Positions 34,815 through 47,360 of a stretch of 64,000 nucleotides of DNA are shown piece by piece. The position numbers and the translations under genes were made by a program. The stretch's first letter is position 1; each line of letters opens with the position of its first letter. The DNA comes from Asterella californica (Eukaryota > Streptophyta > Marchantiopsida > Marchantiales > Aytoniaceae): assembly GCA_036924285.1 (NCBI GenBank), contig JAYKYS010000001.1, positions 42,469,501 to 42,533,500 on the forward strand, written 5' to 3'. Below the pieces are notes generated by a model, which was not told the origin of the DNA, did no database searches, and saw only the letters and a program-made list of their open reading frames with translations.

Positions 34815-35130
34815 TATTAAAGTGGAACACGCGAAGCAATGAATAGCCAACGGATGGAAAGACTCATCAAACATTACAAGGGAAAAAAAGACCCGAAGCG
34901 CCAAGCAACCAACGCATAAGTAAAAATGGATCGGCCTCTCTCGCGCTTCTAAGGGTCTAATTTCAAACGGTCGGGACTCTCTTATTCAAAATATATATAG
35001 AAAAGGAGAAAAGTTTACACTCCATGATGTCTATTGTAGGAAGCTATAACATAATCTTGAACAAAACCATCAAACTGTAGGACTTACTATCCATGTATCT
35101 GAGAAGCCAGGAGAGGAAACAATCTAAATG
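34815..35130. repeat. Dispersed repeat family 3, copy 2
   Basis: A diverged match in the same orientation to 21,500-21,945. It shares AACACGCGA, ATGAATAGCCAA/ATGAACAGCCAA, AACATTACAAGGGAAA, GACCCGAAG, GCCAAGCAAC, TCTTGAACAAAACCATCAAACT and ATCCATGTATCT. Upstream on its minus strand (about 35,500-35,370) a further stretch stays open, including SLIDVKPIEIGG. The original unit may therefore have been longer and coding. Confidence 0.65.
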
Positions 35131-37309
35131 TTGAAACTCATTGTACCCTTTGTTTATTACAAAGGAAAAACGTAACACCACTGGAAAACGAACTCACGCA
35201 AAAACTAAAGCAAAAACTAAAGCCACTAAAATGATATGTAACCTCACCGGGAAACCGTAAAAAGAATGCGTGTGACTCATGACACTCCAAGCTTAACAAC
35301 AAGATTACTTACAACTGAGAACCCCATCTTTCCCCTAGCATTGCCCTACACGTAACACACAGCAATAATTCTCACCACTCATCTAACAATAACCATCCTT
35401 CACCCAAGGTCTTTTTCTCGAAGATTCCTCCAATTTCTATAGGCTTTACATCGATAAGGGAATGACAAGACAAACTTTGACAATTGCTCAAACTCTCAAT
35501 CCAGAGTGATACTAAACTGTTACATACCATACTTGTCGAACTCTAAACATCTTCACACTCCATTTTCTTCACATGTTGATATCCAATGCTCTGAATCGCC
35601 ATTTGCTCAATTCTGATGGCGATTCAGAATTGAGCAATTGAGCTTGCATTCCGATGACAAACCTAACACAAATCATAACGAATAACATGGCCAAGCAAAG
35701 AACTCCATTAATGTATTCTTTTTTAAGTTTATCAACTTTCTCTCACTCGCATCGTTGTAAGTGCCACTCAAATGCAACAATGAAGATCACCATCGAGAAA
35801 TCAAACATATTTAAACATACCAGTAAGTGGAGTCCTTTCGACGTTCACTGTCTCAATTATGTCATATCAAACAACTTTGAAGAAAGTAAAATTGACAGAT
35901 CTTTACTTCGCATTCCAAACTGGTTCATGTGGATAATTCGGATTCTTCGCTTCTCGATTTGTCCCAATGAGTGATGAGATTTTGTCCTGAAGACACTTTA
36001 ACTCTTATGTTTCCATGTTACCACTTGATTGTGTCAGATTTTCTAACCATTTTACATGTAAGTTCTCAACACCGTTTCAGTGGTGACAATTTACTTACTT
36101 TTAGTAATCTTACGACCCTTCTAAGCAATTTGTCTTCCTAATCACCATTGAGAGAGAACACTGTTTTTGATGATTTTTGGTGACAACTAGAAGTTCAAAT
36201 GCATTTATTGTATGATATAATAAATGCTCATCTAATTACGATAACAAACGTGTTTTACTTCGGATTTGGTTTAAGCAATCTACAATAATTCTATGTACAT
36301 CACAAAAAGAAAAGAAACAATATACGTTATATTGATGTTTCATCACTTCTAAACCGAGACAAGGTTAGTTAAAATGCTTATAGTAGAGGAGTTTACAAGT
36401 TAGAATGTTTCCAGAGCTTCTAACCCAAGACTTTTCTGTCCACAGTTGGATGCTGTACGCCAGTCGCTGAATGCAAGAAAAAACCGTGAACAGAACGCAA
36501 GTAAAAACCGAACATTAACTCGCAGTTTTTAATTCGCCTTGGTTTTATGACCTTGATCTGGATTTGGTCCACCTCTCCTTCTCCTTCTGAAGAAAAGATG
36601 AATAAGAATAAGAGCCGACTACGAGCCGACCAAGTGAACAGATGATAAATTGAAAGATAAAATAAAACTGAAGTCAAAGTAGATTCCAGCATTAGAAAAA
36701 TAACAACAAAAAGTCAAATCTGGAAGTGAATCGCGCTTGCCGATGACTGAATCCGCATCCTGAGAGAGAGAACTTTAGTCTAGTTCTATTTGGAGAACCT
36801 ATAAAGGAGCGCAGAATCCGCCGAATATCTGCAGCAACAAAAAACAGAAATGCAATAGAGACTCTTATCATGCCATGCTTCAATTCCATACAGTAAAAAA
36901 GGTAATATGTATGAAGTTAATCAGTTCTAGAAGTAGTACACATGAAGTCAAGACGGGTAACAAAATAATCATACATTGAACGAATGAATATCAACTTAAC
37001 AATAAATTTATGATAGTAGAACCTGACCCATAATTATGAAGGACGAGAGAGTGCATCTCCAATTTTATTGCCAACACCACATATGAATAAGGTAGAGCAA
37101 GCAGAGCCCGAGGATCCTTACATGACAAAATGAAAAAGGCACATATAGTCAAAGTTGAGAAATGTGCCTATTAGAAGGTGAAACGATTACGTTAGTCGCG
37201 ATGACAACTCATTTTGCTAGAAAGCTATGGCCAGGTATCTAGAATAACATCACCTTCATTGGGCTCGTAGTCGGAGTGTGACTGGTCTTCCAAATTCAAA
37301 CGAACTGCA
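35131..37309. other. Intergenic DNA between repeat family 3 and MLH1
   Basis: No gene is recognised. The 106-codon ORF at 35,654-35,974 (plus) has no motif. A minus-strand AATAAAATTGG at about 37,050-37,060 lies roughly 250 bp beyond the MLH1 stop codon and is a plausible polyadenylation signal. The interleaved inverted repeats at 35,591-35,637 are listed separately. Confidence 0.45.
35591..35637. repeat. Two interleaved perfect 12-bp inverted repeats
   Basis: CTGAATCGCCAT (35,591-35,602) pairs with ATGGCGATTCAG (35,616-35,627). TTGCTCAATTCT (35,603-35,614) pairs with AGAATTGAGCAA (35,626-35,637). The arms alternate 1-2-1'-2' and share two bases (35,626-35,627). Transcribed, this would form either of two exclusive hairpins or a pseudoknot-like fold. 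Confidence 0.9.
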
Positions 37310-40300
37310 CTAGCATCTCTCAAAAATCTTGTAGAGGTGTTCCAGACATGCTATCTGCAAATGACTTCCACGGTAAGGTTTGCGTTTCAACATATAGATT
37401 ACTGAAGAGATAAATTTCAGTACCACACAAATTAACCCTATCACCTGAATAGCAGAACCATCTTTCGCCATGTGCCTCGGAGGTTTGAGGAAAAGCTTCA
37501 TAGCCGGGAATAACACATGCTGAATCGTCCACTCTCGCTGAGCCCACATTGTTTCAGCCTCAGCTAACAGTTCGTCTGACTCCAGCTTCTCGGAGATTGA
37601 CACGTCGTTTTCCATTCGATTGTCTCCATCTAACAGAAACGTAAGCAAACTCTAATAGTTAGATAGTTCTAATCATGTGTTGATAAAATTTGCACAAGTA
37701 GACAGAATGACGTCCTGAAAAGGTACGGTACTTGGACTTGCTGGACAGCTATAACCGCCTCTTGCCACGTCTTCTGCCAAAAGCAGATACGTAGCAATCT
37801 AGTGGCTTCAGCATATTAGTTGTCTTAATTTACGTGCCTGTTTCAGTTGACTTATCAGTGGTGTTGGGAGCCATTTGCTTGTACCGCTGATACAACAAAA
37901 TGCCATCCCCCGAGGGATTCGGAAGTGAAGGTGCATGGATCGCGTAAAACTCCGCGAGGGAAGCAGAGAACGACTCAAAGCAATCCTTTTCTATCTCCCA
38001 GTCAACCTGAACAAATAATTTCCCACCAGTCAAGATGATATCAGACTCCGGCGACCCGATTTTCCTCATTTCCTCGCCGCCCAAGATCTTGAAGGAGCTG
38101 GGTACACTTAGAGAAACTAGGACAACTGTAAAAGATGCTGTAGCAATTCTTGCTTGTGCTCAACAACCAGAAAGAATGGTGCATTGAGAATTACATTATT
38201 TCCGACATTGAGCACAAAGTTGGGAAGCCGCTCCATATCAGGATAGTACTGGTCAAGGATCACAGGCAGTGAGCGTATATTTCCTCGATCGTCAATCTCT
38301 ACAGAGAAGTACTCTTTGATCATTTCAGCCTTGCACTGTATCAGCTCTGAGTTCAACTGCACAGATAAAGAAACGACATACTCACTGTCTTCAGAAAAAG
38401 AAAGAAAGCCTTTCATTCGTAACTTTTCTACAAGGGTAAGAGGAAACGAATTACAGCAATCAGCAAGAGAAAACCAGATGTACCTTTGCAATCTGAGCCT
38501 TCGGGCCATCACTTTCATGCCACCGGCCTTCAATCTCCTCCCGGTCAAGAGCCACCATACACAAATCATGAAGAGATGCAGGAGTGCTAAGTTGCAGCGG
38601 TAGGAAGTGTGCGAATCGTCGCAACACCTGTTGGTACATCAGCTCTTTGCTGCAGTATCAACAGTTCCATCTCGAAGAATTTAGTAAATATCAAAAAGAT
38701 TCTGAAAGAGAATGTTACAACTGAAAGAAGCAATCTATGATGTAACTTAACAAGCACTTCCTGAATGAGGAGCAAAAAGGAGACGCATACTGGTTTTAAA
38801 AAGGGTGTAGGTCGTAAATTCATATTCTCTTTTTTCTATCTAGCTAATGCTGCGTGAGTAAAGCCCTTCTACAACAGATGACATTTATCAAACTCGAGAT
38901 TCTCCGTTGAGTTCTCCGTTCTGGAGACACTGCATCAACGCCCCTTTTCAAGCAGTGTGTGAGGAGGGATAGTCGTCACCTTCCCCCTGCTAAGTCATAA
39001 AACGCATTCACTTCCTTGTTAAACTGACCTGCTGTTTCTTCTATCCCCAGTACGGCCAATACAGCATGCACAAAGCCCGCTCAGTTCCAAATAGAGCTCA
39101 TTCACACATTCGGAAATCAATTGGACTAAAATAATATGATCCTGCGAATGCTACACAGGGACTTTCTCGTTAGGAGGACTTCTATATTCCGGTTATACCT
39201 GAATCTATCAGCCATCTAAGCATCCTACAGCTTACCTCACCTGAACGCTAGAACATTGATCAGGTAAAGGTACGTCTTGTACTGGACCAAAGCCATGTTG
39301 TCATCGGCCATCCCCACATAGATACAATTCTTCACAATCTCCATTAGTCCTGATTCCACAGAAGTCATGTAAGCACAACAGAAACAAGCAGGTACCTGAT
39401 GCAAGGAAATCTTTCAAGGCTGGCCTTTCTTTGCACGTCAAGGCAGTCTACTACGTACAATTCAAGAGAAGATCTAACTCGGAGCTTGTGAACTGTCGTT
39501 TGACATAGGCGGGCAAAGAAGGCACAACTGGGCTCATTAAGATAATTTCTACACAAGAACTCCACCAGATTCTACCTACAAAATGTCGCACCTGAATGAG
39601 TTGCTTGATCCACTGATGCTAGAAGTTCTTGAATACTGGTCAAGTCTGCACTTTCTTTCGGATTACGTCTTTGCCTTATAGCTTTTCTGTACTCAAACAT
39701 ATAACAGCAAAGGTTAAAACTTAATGTACACATCGCTGGTACACTGGTTAAACATAGACACATATTGGGCTCATAGTTATGTCCGTTTCCCCCGGTTGTT
39801 GCATTGCGTGTCTTCGCTACCCAACTGTTGTCTAAGAAAAGTGCTCAGCTTATCTGAAAATGACTAGACTTGTTAAGAGAAACGGCAGACGTAAAACATG
39901 TTGGACCTCCGGTCGCTTCAACTGGAGGTCTGTTACATAACTGTACGTCAAACTTGGACATCCTGCAACCTCTCGATGATTACGCTTATATGACAAACTT
40001 TCTGTGGTCGATGGTGAAGACAGAACCGTCGGATTAGTAATAATCGGATACCTTCAGCTCAACTTAAATACACGAAATGAATATCTGTTACTTAAAGCAT
40101 CAAAATGCTTTGTTACCTTTGAAGGCAAGAAGAAGTTTGGTTCGTCGGATTTCAGTTCATTCATTACCTTGTGACTGCCAGGTCATTCTCAATCTCTGCT
40201 GGACTAGAATTTTTCTTCTGTAGGAATGCATGAAGCTGTCCTGCCGGTTGAAGTGCATCGGTTCTCACTAACTTGTTAACAGGCGCCTTTTGATTCATCT

Positions 40301-43300
40301 GGGGAGCTGCCAACGTCATGGAGAGTCAGATGCACAGGCGATGGAGAACTGTCTTCGCGAACCACGTTCCAAGACAGGAAGTCGTCTCCATCCTCAACCA
40401 CGTTGCTCGACAACTAAACCAAGTTCAGACAGGATGCGACAGGCAACAGTACAATTACGTCGATCTAGTCTTGGGCATCAAGAAGACCTTCACGCACGTC
40501 GTTTATACACCGATTGCCACTAACTTGTCGACGATGCTATTACAACTGGAAGGGAAAAGGCAAACAACTCCGAATTCCTTTTGACATAGTAACATAAGAA
40601 AATGAGTACAGTACAAAAGAATAAATGTAGCAACGAGAATACTTAGTGCCTGAGTACGAAGCCAATGTAAGGGAAGCTTACGATGAGCGAGAGACTTCAA
40701 GGGAGCTCATGCGGGTAGCTTGAGCTCAAACAGAATTAATACAGAAAGCCGGTCAATACTAGACCATGCAGTATATTTCGTTCTATGTGGATCGCAGCGC
40801 AATGCACAACTACCACATACACTTAACTAACTGACACGGAAAGAACCGGGGGTCTCTATTATATCAACCAGCAACCTTTTACGACTGACTGGCAGACGTC
40901 ATTTGTTACCGGATTTGGGACTGACGAAACTTGCCACTTCACCCGTTCGCAAGAAAAATCCGAGAAAAATCGGAGGGTTATATTAACGTGATCTCGGAGT
41001 CTTCTCAGTTTTAAACCACTAATGCCAGGGTTGTCGTGGAGAAGGTCGCGGTTATTGACTCAGTGCTGTGCGAACCAATGGGGAGATTCCATCGAGAACC
41101 GGGAAAAAGTACATAATGAGTCGTAAAGTCGGGTGTGGATGTATGCTATCTTCACTCGTGAAGATAACTAATGTCTGTAACCAAAAGGTGCACCCGGAAA
41201 AGTATAGGGCAGGGCACGATGCCGGAGATGGTACTCCCAGGTACTGAGGTGCAAATATAGAAGACATGTACAAAATGCAGTGCGGACAAATCTGTGCTTA
41301 TGCAGAGTGTATCAACTATCTAAGGTGTAATTATTGGCCAATATAATCTAGTGAGTTATAAGAACGGGGAGTATCACATGATTAAGCATAGCTGAACGAT
41401 GCATGCAGTATCCTACAGACTCTTAAATTAACCCGCAGAACAGGACCCAGAGAAACGATCACCGGAAGTGGGGAGTAAGAAGGCGAAATGCAAAGCTGTT
41501 CGTAAGTCATATGTTAACAAAAGGCTCAAACCAACGAGCACAGGTAAACAAACCAGAAATACAATAACGAACAATTTTCTTCATAAGGGTCCCTGACACA
41601 GCTGTAGGTAATGAGCAGGCGTGGACTCAAATACTTAACAACCACAAGTTCCACGCAGAGCATGCAGGTAGAACACCCTTCCCGCTGCATGCACCTCCAC
41701 CTGGGTCAGCGACCAGGCCGACGGTCATCAGCACCCACAGAAAGAGGTTAGGCTACAGATGAGTAGGAAAAGTGATCAGTACAAATTGAAGACTTTTCCA
41801 ACTCAGTAGGGCCTCGTTGGTCCAGAGTTTCTGTTCAGTTGCGGACATCTCAGGGCAAACTCTCGTCTTTGTATAGTGTCTTTGTAGATCAGCGAGCTTG
41901 GCAGAAAACTGCATACAGAGATATATATGTAGAAATCCAAGACAGTTATACACAGAAACGACGAAGTAAACAGTAGACCGGACTGTTTACTTCGTCGTTT
42001 CTGTGAGATGAATGAGAATACAAGAAACAAACGGGAACATAAAAGAGCGAGCCAGTGCAGTAATCTAAAACCGAACAGCAACCTAAAACGTAGTACGTAG
42101 ATCCTGTTTAAAGACATTAAAGACATTAAATTGTAGGGCGTCAGTTTGGAGACGTAAGGACCAGTGAACCAGGAAGTCTTATAAAAGGCAGAGAAAATGT
42201 ACAAAAGGACAGTAGAAGAGCGACCGGAAGTCACAAGATATAAAGCCACATAGTAGAGGACAAACATAACATACGTTCGGGAGTGAGTCTTCCTGTCTAA
42301 ATCAAATCAGGAAAGGTATAGATCAAAAGGAAAGGCGACAAACGAACGTACATGTCCAGCTCAACATGTGTGCAATTCAGGGGGTATCTATTCTATTCGG
42401 AACATCTCTGGGTGGACCCGTGCCTTTGTGTATTGGTAAGCCAGTGAACTTGGCGAAGACTGAGGCCATCGAACATAGAGGAATAGATGTCTAGTTAACC
42501 ACAACAGCTTCTCTTACGAGTGTCTAAGTCTGCAGAATCGAGAGAAAAGTTTGAGGGACAAATTTCTGGAAATTAACGACTCGGGAAGAAGTGTGGAATG
42601 TAAACGGACTGGATCGAGGTACAAGTTGAGTCAATAACTGAGAATGAGCATATTGTGCGGCCGGGGAACAGAATGACAAGAAAGAGAAGAGTGCTTAGGA
42701 GGACCGGCCAGAGAAGGAAGCAAAAGGTTTGAAGAGTAGAGTGGCACTGTTAACTGTTCAAGCTTAAGTGGAAGGCTATGGGTCCTGTTTAGTCCCCCAC
42801 TGACAAATGATTGCCGTTTAAGCTGTAAAACTGAAGACGTAGGGACCAAAAGTTGGGTTAAGATCGTTTATAAGGACTTGTGAAATGTACCAGAGGAGAC
42901 CATACCGGAGCATAATATTATAGAGGTAACTGATTGTTAGTTCTAAGGACAAGCAAGAATGTGCAATGCCACTATGTACGTCACTTAAATATATGAAGAC
43001 ACGTGGGTGCAGTATAAGTAATTTCAAGCCAATCATATGGCAGAACGAGTAATAGAAACGATATGATGGAGGCAAGCCTGAAAGCCACATGAACGCTAGT
43101 AGACAACCACCTACCTTCACCTTCTCCCTGAGTACTTGTATTTCCTAGAAAAGTCTACTCACCTGCAGGTGAAGGCGTAACCTCTTTCTCTTTAACAACT
43201 GTAGTCGACACCCCCGGAATTAAAGTCTGCACTCAAGAAAAAGTCATTGAATAAACTCCTCTGACGTACATGTGCAAATGTGATACGTTTGACTGAGTAT

Positions 43301-45776
43301 TTTCTTTACGATCCCCCAACTTACGCCACTGGTCCTCCGCTTAACTTGGAAACTACAATCTGTTGGGCAAACATTGTACTTTATATCTGCAATCTTTGTA
43401 GCCTGTGAAAGCTAAAGTTCTAGGGTGGAGCGCATCACATGAGCAACCTACCTGGGTATAGAATGTCTTTGTGGTATTGGAATCCAAAAGTTTAGCCTCT
43501 ATAACTCGTTGAATGGTGTCCACCAGATTCTCTTGATGGAGGAAACTGACCTGAACATTCACAAACGTAAAATGCAACAACCTAGGGACTGAGTATCGAC
43601 TATGGATAACTGCTATTAAGTCATTTACCGATCTATCAAGTGTGTCGCATGAAACTGTCACACTGAACAACACTTTCAAGTTACCTCTCTTTTCGTGGGG
43701 TGGACATTCACGTCCACATGTGCTGCTGGCATCGTAACTGAAAGATAAAGAAACGGTTTCGATGCCTTTGGTAATATGGTCGTGTATACCACTTCTATGG
43801 CCTTCCTCAACGGTGCACACTCAACCAGCCGTTCTGCTCAGATGAACTTTTCATGTTAGCTTGTGAGGAACACCTTGTTGTAAACCGGACCCTGGTCCTA
43901 ACCATAGTCGTCATATATGTTTAGACAACCAGGGGTACGTTATGTGAATCTGACAACTTTGTCCACGGCTAATAATCACTGCAGCTGGTTGCACTCTAAC
44001 CCATCAAAGTTAGGGAATGCTTCTAACACTTAAATCACTCTCAGATTTGAACAGTTCGCACATGATTTTTCTGCCTCTAAAATTGGATAGAACTTACCGT
44101 TAATGAAGAGGACCATAACCGTCTTCTTGGCACTGTAGTTAGCAGATGAAATGAATCCCTCCATTGAAAATATTGACTGAGACTCATCATCGTTCGCGGC
44201 TGATACTGCAACTAAGTCACGTGCCACCCCAGCACCATATACAGATTTTATGGAATCTAAGCGCGAAGAAGACACCACTGTGTGCACATCTGCCCGGCTG
44301 TCCCCGTGCTAAAGAATGCTCAAACAGAACTAAGCAATTAGACAAGCCTCCGGAAGGTTACGAAAGACACTTGCTTTACTTAATGGGAAAAGTCAAACAG
44401 CAATCTAGTATGCAGTTCGTAAAAGCTAAAATGTGCAGGGAAGTCATTCCAGCCAATCACATCCTCCAACTTGATCGATCATAGTGGTAGACAGTAAGAA
44501 GGTAAATAAGGTCCACAAATAAGCTGCGCGAGAAGGATGCTGGCGTCATACGACTCCCGTACCTTTTTGCAAGAAAAACTAGTTCCTATTTTGTGGACAG
44601 CGTATCTACTGATCACATCCACTATGCGTCCATACTCTTCACTTGGGTTCTTGAATGCCTTCTTTCTTGCCGCGACATTATAGAAAAGATTTTCAACCTG
44701 TTTATACATATATCCAGCAAAGTGGACACATCAGCCACGAATCAATTAAATGTATTTCGTCCACGTTAGTCGACGTATTCACCTATTTACTGTGAAATGA
44801 CATTCGATACACGAATGAAGAATACGGAGAAGCGCAAGGTAACAAGGGCAATGGTAGCTCACCAATATCTGCGTTCCCTTAACTGCAGCACAAGGGCGTG
44901 GCTCACCCTCCATAACACCGTCTTTGTAGGATACCCTGCAATACGAAAATGAAAACAGGAGACATTAGGATTTTTCTACTCTTCCAGTTTCATGCCATTT
45001 TTCGTAACCAACCTGTGGAACTCTAGGAGTCCCGAGCATAGATGATCAGCAAAAGAGCGCACGAGTAGGAAACGTAGCGACAAAGGAAAGACCTCTCTAA
45101 GGCGGCCCTTACTTGTAGCCGTGAGTTTTCCCGGCCGTCATTGTTGTAACAGACAAATGTGCAACAAAAGTCATACTGGCAAGAGCCTCTCCTCTAAAAC
45201 CAAGAGTGTTGATACTCTGGAGATCATCGTACTCTCGAAGTTTTGACGTTGTATGTCTTTCACAAAGTAAAGGAAGATCATCGTACTGCAATTTTTCAAC
45301 CAGGAAATTTTAGTTTTTGCCACACTATGAATGATTGTTGCAACGGGGATGCTACCGACTAGACTTTGTTAAGGTGATCACATGCGCTTATTCAAAGGTA
45401 GCACAGCACACCTGTAACCAAGTACAACACAAGCTCCAAGGACCGAAACTACTGAAGAGAACAAGATTCAGAACGAAAAATTTCAGCATAAGTAACTCTC
45501 TCCAGTACTGAGGATTAAGAATTCATGTGACCAATTTGAGCTCACGCGAATGCCGTGTCCATTATCGGATATTTGTATGAGCTTGAGTCCACCATCCTTG
45601 ACAATAACACTGATGTTTGTAGCCCCTGCATCCAAGCTGTTCTCCAGCAGTTCCTTCAGTGCTGAAGCCGGTCTTTGAATCACTTCACCCGCAGCTATTC
45701 TGTTTACGACCGCGGGGTCGAGCCGTTTGATCGGAGCCGGCTCCGCTGGAGTTTTCGGCGAACAAGGAAACTCCAT
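37310..45776 (-). CDS. MLH1: DNA mismatch repair protein MLH1, sixteen exons
   Basis: MLH1 is the common subunit of MutL heterodimers, acting in nuclear mismatch repair and meiotic crossing-over. Exons: 45,776-45,546; 45,285-45,113; 44,935-44,863; 44,697-44,563; 44,308-44,098; 43,833-43,685; 43,550-43,452; 43,226-43,163; 40,306-40,168; 39,686-39,592; 39,349-39,241; 38,649-38,484; 38,356-38,195; 38,006-37,838; 37,629-37,445; 37,354-37,310. They total 2,205 nt, 734 residues, close to the 737 of Arabidopsis. The GHKL ATPase motifs are complete: [13 protein letters not shown] with Glu45/Asn46, DNGHGIR (71-77), GFRGEAL (106-112) and [10 protein letters not shown]. The [13 protein letters not shown] block closes the N-terminal domain. 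The C-terminal dimerisation domain shows [38 protein letters not shown] and [17 protein letters not shown]. It ends in the MLH1-specific FERC. All joins keep phase. Intron 8 is about 2.86 kb and intron 14 is apparently GC-AG. The Gln/Ser-rich linker around exons 8-9 is short, so an additional small exon inside intron 8 is possible. Confidence 0.95.
40307..43162 (-). other. MLH1 intron 8 (about 2.86 kb), no nested gene seen
   Basis: Donor AG|GTGAGT at 43,162 and acceptor TTGGCAG at 40,307 flank AT- and GC-mixed DNA. It is far longer than the other MLH1 introns, which are 69-591 bp. The ORFs inside (42,631-42,849, 42,818-43,120 and 41,803-42,267, all minus) lack domains. It contains the 24-bp stem hairpin at 41,951-42,005. 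Confidence 0.75.
41951..42005. repeat. Perfect 24-bp inverted repeat with 7-nt loop inside MLH1 intron 8
   Basis: The left arm is 41,951-41,974 (starts CACAGAAACGACG), the loop AGACCGG is 41,975-41,981 and the right arm is 41,982-42,005 (ends GTCGTTTCTGTG). All 24 pairs match. Such perfection implies a recent inverted duplication or selection on a stem-loop. Confidence 0.92.
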
Positions 45777-46654
45777 ATCACCTGAATCTCACACTGGACA
45801 GAAACAGCCAAATTCTGTCGCCAAATTCTTCTCAGCTTCAAAGGCGATTTTCAGCACAAGACCGAAATTCTCCTGTACTCTATCTAGCACGTTCGATAAA
45901 ACCCTAAGGAAGCACCACAGTCTCCACACCTCAAACAGCAAATCATGAGTAGAAAGAGTTGCAATTCGGATTCTCAAACCTTAACTTCAACCGTCCAGAG
46001 CATCACCATGGACTCACTCATACACGAGCATATTGTCCTTCCGATTCAACTGTGATCAACAAGAACACAACTCTCAGTGTTCCGCTCGGAGAAGTGCTTC
46101 TCAGCTCATTCTACTTCAAAGACCTTGACATGGAGTGAATTTCAAATTCGAACATCGTGCAGGAACCAGCGCTGGAACCAACTTATATAATATTCTTGAA
46201 AATAACAAAAATTTAAACTTCTCTGAAGGATTCTTTTAGTTCTAGAACCATAAACTTTAATTTCCTTGGAAGTAGTCTCTCCGCACTACCCTTTTGTGCG
46301 TGTCACAGACCTCTCGACATTTTAAACCCCGTTGGATCGGTGATAAATTATGCCTGGACTAGGACACCATGTTCTTCTGTTTTTCGGCGTTTCTTTCCTT
46401 TTCTTTAGTTTCATAAGTCTGTCCTTTGCAAACTACGAGACTCGCTGAGGGTACCTTTTGCTACCGGGTGTCAAGAAATGGTTTCGCGTTAAACCGTTTG
46501 TTGATAGAGAAGAGGTGTTTAAGGTCGAATCTCACAAATCTTTAATTGGAGCAGCTGCTCCCTTCACATTTGTCTCGAGCCTGGAAATGCATACTTTGAG
46601 TGAAAACGTGGGAAGCATGCATTATGTTATGTTTCTCATGCTTACATGCTTGCT
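45777..46654. promoter_or_regulatory. Upstream region of MLH1
   Basis: The stretch from the MLH1 ATG to the next modular repeat should carry its promoter and leader. No unambiguous TATA box or other element was identified. Short ORFs on both strands overlap each other and look incidental. Confidence 0.4.
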
Positions 46655-46990
46655 TATTCACCTCTTCCATCCTCTTCTATCTGAAGATGGAGGAGGGATG
46701 CAAGCTACATTCATTTATTACTTATCCCTTCTGACAGGAAGGATTAGGTAATAAACGAATATATTTATTAATATATGATTTTTGTATGCTCCCGCACTTG
46801 TATCATCTGAAGCGCGTAGATCTTCACACCACTTATGGATTTTCTAATATTTTCATTGTTCTTGGAACAAATAACAGTTAAATTTAATATTATTTAATAT
46901 TTTTATTAAACTGAATCAAGAATATTCATATAATAATTATATTATTTCTTGTAACATAAAGAAAACATACGAAGTTGATCGAGCATGCTT
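46655..46990 (-). repeat. Modular hairpin repeat, unit 7
   Basis: On the minus strand, module A-like ATAAGCATGCTCGATCAACTTC is at 46,990-46,965. Module D (CCATAAGTGG) is near 46,830. Module B (TTACCTAATCCTTCCTGTCAG facing its complement) is at 46,755-46,722. Module C (CCTCCTCCATCTTC...GAAGAGG) is at 46,695-46,655. Confidence 0.6.
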
Positions 46991-47014
46991 ATTGAATTAT
47001 CCGATCATCCATAT

Positions 47015-47360
47015 TCATTTGTCCATCTTCTGATGGAAGAGGCTAATCTGCAAAGGTATAATTTATCATCTAACTCTTCCTCCGGGAAAGGTTAGGTAAT
47101 AAACTATGGACGGGTTTAGGTGAAAAATTAAATGGTAAGTAAAATGTGATATGTTAGTGAGCAGCTAAAGGATATGTAATCTCCGACACATGTCTCTTTG
47201 TGTGTCTCTTATGGGTTATTTTGGATATTTTGTATTTTTGGATTTGAATAACATTTAATATTTAAGATAACTTTGATTCTTCTTGTCACCTTGAAATACA
47301 ACTTCTATTTAACACCAAAGCGGACAGAAGTTCATGTTACATGCATATTCATCCTATTCT
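47015..47360 (-). repeat. Modular hairpin repeat, unit 8
   Basis: It is head-to-tail with unit 7. Module A (ATGCATGTAACATGAACTTC) is at about 47,350-47,329. Module D (ATAACCCATAAGAG) is near 47,219-47,206. Module B (CTTTCCCGGAGGAAGAG flanked by TTATTACCTAA and TTAGATGATAAA) is at 47,105-47,060. Module C (CTCTTCCATCAGAAGATGG) is near 47,045-47,025. Confidence 0.62.

Noticed and set aside
39365..39565. A minus-strand ORF within MLH1 that could be taken as an exon
   Set aside because: The real exon (39,349-39,241, [12 protein letters not shown] and QYKTYLYL) joins in phase to its neighbours. This ORF matches nothing in MLH1 and lies in the intron.
43353..43820. A continuous 155-codon minus-strand ORF spanning MLH1 exons 6-7
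   Set aside because: Its first part reads exon 6 in the wrong frame. Only the exon 7 portion ([20 protein letters not shown]) is real, and the true exon 6 frame gives [13 protein letters not shown].
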